A DNA stretch of 11,180 nucleotides, from assembly GCA_023250585.1 (NCBI GenBank), contig JAHFAK010000034.1, forward strand, positions 6,945 to 18,124, written 5' to 3'. The notes beneath the pieces were generated by a model. It ran no database searches and had not been told where the DNA came from. It worked only from the letters and a program-made list of their open reading frames with translations. Within the stretch, counting starts at the first letter, position 1, and the number at the start of each line of letters is the position of its first letter. The translations under genes and the position numbers were made by a program. Positions 9,201 to 11,180 of the stretch are shown one piece after another. The DNA comes from Deltaproteobacteria bacterium (lineage in GTDB: Bacteria > Bdellovibrionota_F > JAHFAK01).

Positions 9201-10434
9201 AGCGTATCTTTATGCAGGTGGAGCACCTGTAGCAAAGCTCGATGCTAATGGGTATGTGTCAGAAGTATATGTATGGGGAACAGATGGCTCACATCCCGAC
9301 TATGTTATTCCTAAAAATAGTAGTGGTACAAATAAGAAAAAACTTCGCTTGATCTCAGATATAGGACGCCATAGCGTTCGCATGGCAATCGATGAAGATG
9401 GGAAGACACGGCAAACACTGAGATACGATCATTGGGGAAATATGCTTGAGCATGTAGAATATACTGCAGATGGTAGTGAGATATGTCATTCAAAATATAA
9501 CAGCGATGGTTCTGAGATATATGTGAGGACAGTGCGTGGATGTCAACCGAGTGAGTGGAGTCAGCCATTTGGTTATGGAGGAGGATTATATGATCCCCAG
9601 ACTCGCTTAATAAACTTTGGTGGTGCTGATTATGATCCACAAGAGCGACGCTTTCTTGAACCACTCCGCGGAGGACCTGCAAGCCCGTATGTCTTTGCAG
9701 GAACTCTTCAATTCGAAACTCGCTGGGGTGGATTCTTGAATCGTGGTCATCTTGATCGCTTTGGACATCCCGTAGAATATGAAGCCATTGGTACTGAACT
9801 CGTTGAACAAGCTATTATCGCCGCACTACCGTATGCCGGCAAAGCCTTCGGATGGATTGCAAATAAATTGCCTATGGGGAGGATTGGAAGAATTATTATG
9901 GGGGAAAGCGGGGGAGCATTAATTCCTTGGACGGGAGGAGGCATTACTAAAAAGGGCCGCTATGGAGAAAGAATTCTTGATATAACACAACCTCCAGATC
10001 CAAATTGGCTTTGCCGAAAAAGATACGAGATCGCATCAAAATTAAGAGCAATTAGGAATGATGGCATTAGATGGAGATTATATCTAGCTACAAGAAAAAA
10101 GCCGAAATTAGCTCCAGAACCGATAACATTCAATCTTCCAGATGCTACGGTATATTATCCTTTTAAAGGAAAGGTTTATGGAATCAGTATGAGAATAATG
10201 CCTGGAGAACCCCGTATTCCTGGTAGTATATTTACGAATATTTTTGATGACTTTTCGGCGTTAGATCCTCATAAAGTTCTTGAATCAGGCGATTCTCTAA
10301 GACTAAGAAATTATTGGGGAGATGAAACATTTGTCCCACATGAGGACCTGTATATATACGAAAACTATGTTAGAGAAGGGCCTTCTCTATGGGATGCGGA
10401 TCCGTCAATTTTGCCTCTTGGTGTTCCCTATTAA
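3265..10434 (+). CDS. Giant RHS/YD-repeat protein with NHL repeats and unidentified C-terminal tip
   Basis: This intact 2389-residue protein has the architecture of bacterial teneurin-like polymorphic-toxin proteins. In order: a basic start and hydrophobic segment (13-29) for export or membrane anchoring, followed by a GCGGG stretch with C34 but no proper lipobox; an acidic linker (96-119); a carboxypeptidase-regulatory-like beta domain (about 124-205, AIVLRGKVRDASGNVLPGV); an RHS N-terminal region with DGIKVPLGSVDP (320-331), LSHMSTYEI (366-374), DTPFCLTYHSGR (432-443) and WNGLDPYGR (505-513); NHL repeats (about 619-1160) with cysteine-rich inserts; a YD-repeat shell (about 1165-2092) opening with 'YAFDPGSGQHMGTLDRLGN' and containing YEYDEAGHL and YIYDGIGNR; the RHS core (2103-2172); and a 217-residue tip. 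YD shells form a hollow cocoon around a C-terminal effector. The start is supported by AGAGGA 4 nt upstream. No secretion-system gene or immunity gene is visible nearby. A structural adhesion role is an alternative to a toxin. Confidence 0.93.
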   Translation: MKIHIFKKWSRSILVSFIVGVVIASFGILGRGGCGGGNDRYEELLEKEFVPVDPAEVAVGIQTMTGKAGGVIEDTQFLDSVSFLVTKGIQQGVSTEAFRKDERDGDDEGKDDKTPRKTLRADRAIVLRGKVRDASGNVLPGVRVRALDHEECGITWTRGDGWFDYVCNGGGPLRIEFAKDGFISIVRNATTMPVKTFHIMHDLYVTKQNEQETRISLPNKAPIIVEGPQVQGTNSLLVIEAGTQAYVVLENGKTQEQKTLHLGITSLVNAHALPLILPKYSYHYYGVDFKVRELEELHGRRLELSKPVSLYIANNHRIEDGIKVPLGSVDPVTYRWIGEKSGEVIRIKKALNRVIKEGESYLTVSLSHMSTYEITFPYKEEMNNDNPYSLSSSQSSTEPLGFVSDPDYVSLRDTLVDIENQTIRIPCLGIIDTPFCLTYHSGRQKGYTEDTTIDTSNGPYTGITDDTGTARTRSGISRTSQAGKKVTIEVNGNEIDARLGSTVTWNGLDPYGRVQNGTHDIKIRVPQTHEITLIKPDPAHEIHFGEHTNSLDIISGDIFQVEDFQTYYKGAVSNYEATNPQGSGAFLAGLELDVHHFYDQAAGILYYGDGRQREINNGIITTVAGTGDQEQYGSDNGDMGLATDATLSYPTDVAVDSKGSIYILDYGARRIRKVYTNSLGDQIIKTIGGNGERPPEWDNPECKDEITHSGHDNLVCAQVGEQSLPVDEGQEALTTAMAPSSMAIYEENDQVTIYYTDENYGLVRAITPGGSIKTIAGNGYRGTYNHGDTTTAATRRALGGASHIRVDADGNVYFTQQNLLLTETKYSSGKQGNCPAHTPIQVGKYNEECVSDWPGSGEGDVPDYFNYVVTSNFISKVEPPSGKIETILGCTSNAKDGCQPLKVQPTDSNDYRQYQEDGVVSALNVNLGDVASTSSYSDIYCHVGDLYLSTTYGGYSYSYTVCSFDCTTKYKGTLHYESGGNAVPFVLGFSNDGEVLFNFGRLNSVRLVEPEDAIFKIINGHINVEAGDQDYYSCDKTTNPEDCKQKNGFSPGSLANNGKLSIYSYEDHNLMVYNIGPDGKKVHVTGQGIDCLTGDTCNGDMYYCDDCCCNPYATDECGDEGLAQEGQLNCNYGGGIAYDSSGNLYIADRYAHRIRKVSGSTVFKNDDFIFITDEDLGFVYAFDPGSGQHMGTLDRLGNTLYSFSYKPYDVKDTNGKTVTVNLLDTVFDQYEEPILTIKRDSDGIPTEFHSRWERITTPDVDSSTGYITQLKAPTGEFITLGLGEKGLLETYKGEQGDKESSGPFTYDSTSGKITSAYDPGKASWSIGVDSNDPHTFNVTNQDGQTYVFYYAKDGTSIIRKVTDPLGFKVECTKDELYKECTTSLNGTNKQKVQVDLAADPIWGMQDPYGRKVVVTIYGDDGSVTTYPWEMFLSAQLKDPNNPFTLDNLVTASITTPDKKNFFGSYNPTTKEVVFNQPDSTNTAFKITLDSFGRAMQLTNPRYKDPLTVEYYPKDDRVKKLAQGTRSLNYTYSNGLPLSVYDSVSSYNTNRFDLNGRLQYGFVSPSEDGAPGLSMNLDYNPPSGSIKGYIEENHLYNWLGPVFENDTEKYELRFKDKDSGQDMSLNTVVAYPNGGIASITTQDTGTISYIYGGLNQENIVSTIQFRGGATHDYDTDIDYGYDDAKKRLTTISSSYDKSKITLEQIGDSPFDVSMNLSGSVTGAVHIYNDRGTHQVNLLAIESAGNRSDTIQYTYDSVDSVKTGVMTKAGGTYGLIIEAAAEDDKTYCGGISTDSWKITKTTLGQVVTLHCYDTDGLNNKTKVYAAGVAVYETSIARQDLEKRVTGESEWLQPPLNGPQFSASSQYGYYASGPVKTIDATDNSQDETLKYDPAGNIKFVNGGEVGLYSDRSEIKEFKTMKFDKTLNGEVASKTNAQGTTNYEYDEAGHLRKVTLPNTNVIRYIYDGIGNRIKKTINDEFAEAYLYAGGAPVAKLDANGYVSEVYVWGTDGSHPDYVIPKNSSGTNKKKLRLISDIGRHSVRMAIDEDGKTRQTLRYDHWGNMLEHVEYTADGSEICHSKYNSDGSEIYVRTVRGCQPSEWSQPFGYGGGLYDPQTRLINFGGADYDPQERRFLEPLRGGPASPYVFAGTLQFETRWGGFLNRGHLDRFGHPVEYEAIGTELVEQAIIAALPYAGKAFGWIANKLPMGRIGRIIMGESGGALIPWTGGGITKKGRYGERILDITQPPDPNWLCRKRYEIASKLRAIRNDGIRWRLYLATRKKPKLAPEPITFNLPDATVYYPFKGKVYGISMRIMPGEPRIPGSIFTNIFDDFSALDPHKVLESGDSLRLRNYWGDETFVPHEDLYIYENYVREGPSLWDADPSILPLGVPY
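5119..6744 (+). other. NHL-repeat (beta-propeller) region of the RHS protein
   Basis: Residues about 619-1160. Recognisable blades include 'IITTVAGTGD...PTDVAVDSKGSIYILD' with YGARRIRKV (619-674), 'YYTDENYGLVRAITPGG' with IKTIAGNGYRG (about 754-781), 'HIRVDADGNVYFT' (803-814) and 'GGGIAYDSSGNLYIADRYA' with HRIRKV (1133-1157). The pattern 'P..VAVD..G.IYI.D....RIRKV' is the NHL signature, a binding propeller also found just before the YD shell in teneurins. Long inserts separate the blades, and several are rich in cysteine. Confidence 0.85.
9541..9780 (+). other. Divergent RHS core motif
   Basis: Residues 2093-2172. FGYGGGLYDPQTRLINFG followed by GADYDPQERRFLEP (2102-2133) matches the conserved RHS core 'GGLYDP.TGL..FG.RDYDP.TGR...DP'. 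The usual G of 'TGR' is R2128 and the usual D of the closing 'DP' is L2134. SPYVFAG (2139-2145) stands where 'N.Y.Y..NNP' is normal, and DRFGHP (2164-2169) replaces the final 'DP.G'. This region normally seals the shell and is where self-cleavage frees the toxin. Confidence 0.85.
9781..10431 (+). other. Unrecognised C-terminal tip (candidate effector) of RHS protein
   Basis: Residues 2173-2389 follow the RHS core, the place where polymorphic-toxin tips sit. A hydrophobic, glycine-rich stretch (about 2180-2225: EQAIIAALPYAGKAFGWIAN, then GGALIPWTGGG) precedes a basic helix-like segment (CRKRYEIASKLRAIRNDGIRW, split here as residues about 2253-2273) and a tyrosine- and aspartate-rich beta-like end (NYWGDETFVPHEDLYIYE). 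I see no HNH, EndoU, deaminase, ADP-ribosyltransferase or metallopeptidase motif. It may be a novel toxin or a non-enzymatic domain. Confidence 0.5.
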
Positions 10435-10545
10435 ATGTACTCTTAGGAGGGAAGAAAGAAGGAACAAGTTGCCATCCATGTTTGGGAAACTAGGTGCCAT
10501 TCACGAAATCGACCGAAAGGGAACAGGCATTTTTTGAAACTGACT
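10435..10545. other. Gap after RHS gene: Shine-Dalgarno-like site without a gene
   Basis: TAGGAGGG (10444-10451) lies 10 nt after the RHS stop, where the ribosome binding site of an immunity gene would be expected. The frames behind it close quickly: TTG 10469/ATG 10478 give only about 20 codons. No terminator hairpin stronger than GTTTGGGAAAC (10480-10490) is seen between the convergent genes. Confidence 0.4.
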
Positions 10546-10935
10546 TTACCAATCTAAGTCATACCGAACATTCCGGCCTTTACTGTGGGGATCTTGAGTT
10601 AAAACTTTTTTGCCAACGAGATCAGAAATTTCACGAAATGCAGTAGCACGACTGGTTTTGGTTAGAGAAACATATTTTTTTGTTGTTAAGCTGCCTTCAA
10701 ATTGTCCAATGCCGGTATCTAAGAGTTTATTTACTACTTTTTTCTGCCGCTCATTCATGATGGTTTGACTATGTTTTTGCCAAAACCGTGCTTTTGTTAA
10801 AATCTTATCAATAATTGTTTCAGATTTTTCAATTGATCGTATCAAGCATCCTAAAAACCAGGAGATCCATGGAGTAATATCACGATTGCCTTTTTGTGAT
10901 TTTTCAATGCAAATGCAAATGGTGGGGACCGACAT
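10546..10935 (-). pseudogene. C-terminal remnant of a Fic-family (AMPylase-type) protein
   Basis: The 129 codons match only the tail of the Fic proteins that carry an N-terminal DUF4172 domain, which are normally about 370 residues. EKSQKGNRDITPWISWFL (residues 11-28) corresponds to the post-catalytic helix. 'ARFWQKH' is next (about 49-55), followed by a winged helix (about 83-128: LTTKKYVSLTKTSRATAFRE, ISDLVGKKVLTQ, GRNVRYDL). The catalytic Fic domain with its HPFxxGNGR motif is absent: upstream the frame reaches a stop after 15 further codons and no Fic motif appears before the divergent antitoxin gene. The sequence just before SQKGN no longer resembles the family, so the break is near 10,895-10,935. 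It is therefore most likely an inactive 5'-truncated gene. An independent DNA-binding protein made from the winged helix is possible but less likely. Confidence 0.8.
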
Positions 10936-11003
10936 ATGAACAGTAGTTAGTGCAAGTAATTTTACACAATTACCCTTACACTAGCGGTAGCAATACCAAA
11001 GGT

Positions 11004-11032
11004 TTGACAAAGTAGCTATAAGTAGCTATATT
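11004..11032 (+). promoter_or_regulatory. Sigma-70 promoter of the Phd/YefM-type gene
   Basis: TTGACA (11004-11009), a 17-nt spacer and TATATT (11027-11032) form a near-consensus promoter. Transcription should start about 7 nt downstream, at or next to the ATG at 11039, so the message may be leaderless. No Shine-Dalgarno sequence precedes the ATG, which agrees. Confidence 0.7.
11011..11030. repeat. Tandem 10-bp repeat over the promoter, likely antitoxin operator
   Basis: AGTAGCTATA is repeated exactly (11011-11020 and 11021-11030), filling the spacer and entering the -10 box. Each copy contains the palindrome TAGCTA (11013-11018, 11023-11028), one helical turn apart. Phd/YefM antitoxins bind short palindromes in their own promoters, so this is a plausible autoregulatory site. 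Confidence 0.6.
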
Positions 11033-11038
11033 AAATAT

Positions 11039-11180
11039 ATGCGGACAACATTAAAAACGGTTGGTGTTAAAGAGTTGAAAGATAACTTAAGTCTCTATTT
11101 ACGAGAAGTTCAGTTAGGTAAACGAATCTTTGTCACGGATCGAAATGTTATCATTGCCGAATTACATGAACCATTGATTG
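11039..11180 (+). CDS. Phd/YefM-family antitoxin, 3' end cut by window
   Basis: The 47 visible codons read MRTTLKTVGVKELKDNLSLY then LREVQLGKRIFVTDRNVIIAELHEPLI. The pattern 'VGVKELK.NLS.YLREV..G..I.VTDR..VIAEL' is the conserved N-terminal half of type II Phd/YefM antitoxins, which fold into a DNA-binding dimer. Members of about 75-90 residues use the C-terminal tail to wrap and block a toxin. Sequences with this 'VGVKELK' opening are often paired with a VapC-like PIN-domain RNase, and such a gene would be expected just past the window; this is not visible. The ATG at 11039 has no ribosome binding site and sits at the predicted transcription start. Confidence 0.88.
   Translation, partial: MRTTLKTVGVKELKDNLSLYLREVQLGKRIFVTDRNVIIAELHEPLI

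Noticed and set aside
9311-9682. 123-codon minus-strand frame antisense to the RHS core
   Set aside because: Histidine-rich artefact of the opposite strand of conserved YD/RHS codons; no start signal.
10322-10537. 71-codon plus-strand frame overlapping the end of the RHS gene, considered as an immunity gene
   Set aside because: Most of it lies inside the RHS tip in another frame, there is no ribosome binding site before its ATG, and its sequence looks like out-of-frame translation.
1-11180. CRISPR arrays, tRNA or rRNA genes, insertion sequences, phage integration sites
   Set aside because: No spaced repeats, cloverleaf-like sequence, transposase motifs or terminal inverted repeats were found by eye on either strand.

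Overview
The window comes from an AT-rich bacterial genome. Three intergenic regions carry near-consensus sigma-70 promoters (TTGACA/TTGATA-like boxes, 17-nt spacers and TATAAT-like -10 boxes), which argues for a bacterium over an archaeon. Standard-code stop codons are used, including UGA in ATGA gene overlaps. No gene fixes the phylum. A giant carboxypeptidase-regulatory/NHL/YD-repeat protein next to scattered toxin-antitoxin genes is typical of uncultured environmental lineages, but that assignment is inference.

Layout: (1) 3-518, the 3' part of a small secreted-type protein with a PsbP-like look, overlapping by 4 nt (2) 515-1201, a family-4 [4Fe-4S] uracil-DNA glycosylase. (3) 1207-1374, minus strand, a decayed small gene with a good ribosome binding site, an in-frame stop and a protein-like C-terminal half. 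(4) 1500-3085, a complete AbiEi/AbiEii toxin-antitoxin operon with a sigma-70 promoter whose -10 region is flanked by a 7-bp inverted repeat, a plausible AbiEi operator. (5) 3265-10434, one uninterrupted 2389-codon gene for a secreted or membrane-anchored RHS/YD-repeat protein. Its order is N-terminal hydrophobic segment, acidic linker, carboxypeptidase-regulatory-like domain, RHS N-terminal region, NHL repeats with cysteine-rich inserts, long YD-repeat shell, divergent RHS core, and a C-terminal tip of about 217 residues with no recognisable family. It has its own strong extended -10 promoter. (6) 10546-10935, minus strand, the C-terminal end of a Fic-family protein that has lost its catalytic domain. 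(7) 11039-11180, the start of a Phd/YefM-type antitoxin cut by the window end, behind a sigma-70 promoter overlapped by two perfect tandem 10-bp repeats.

The genes do not form one pathway. Upstream is ordinary housekeeping (DNA repair); from about 1.2 kb onward the window is accessory, made of abortive-infection/toxin-antitoxin modules, gene remnants and a large polymorphic-toxin-like surface protein. The most interesting points are the unrecognised RHS tip with no cognate immunity gene, the loss of the usual aspartate in the RHS core, and the operator-like repeats over both toxin-antitoxin promoters.

[Form note: the features originally carried no confidence values; the required numbers were filled in during reformatting, following the hedging in each evidence text.]
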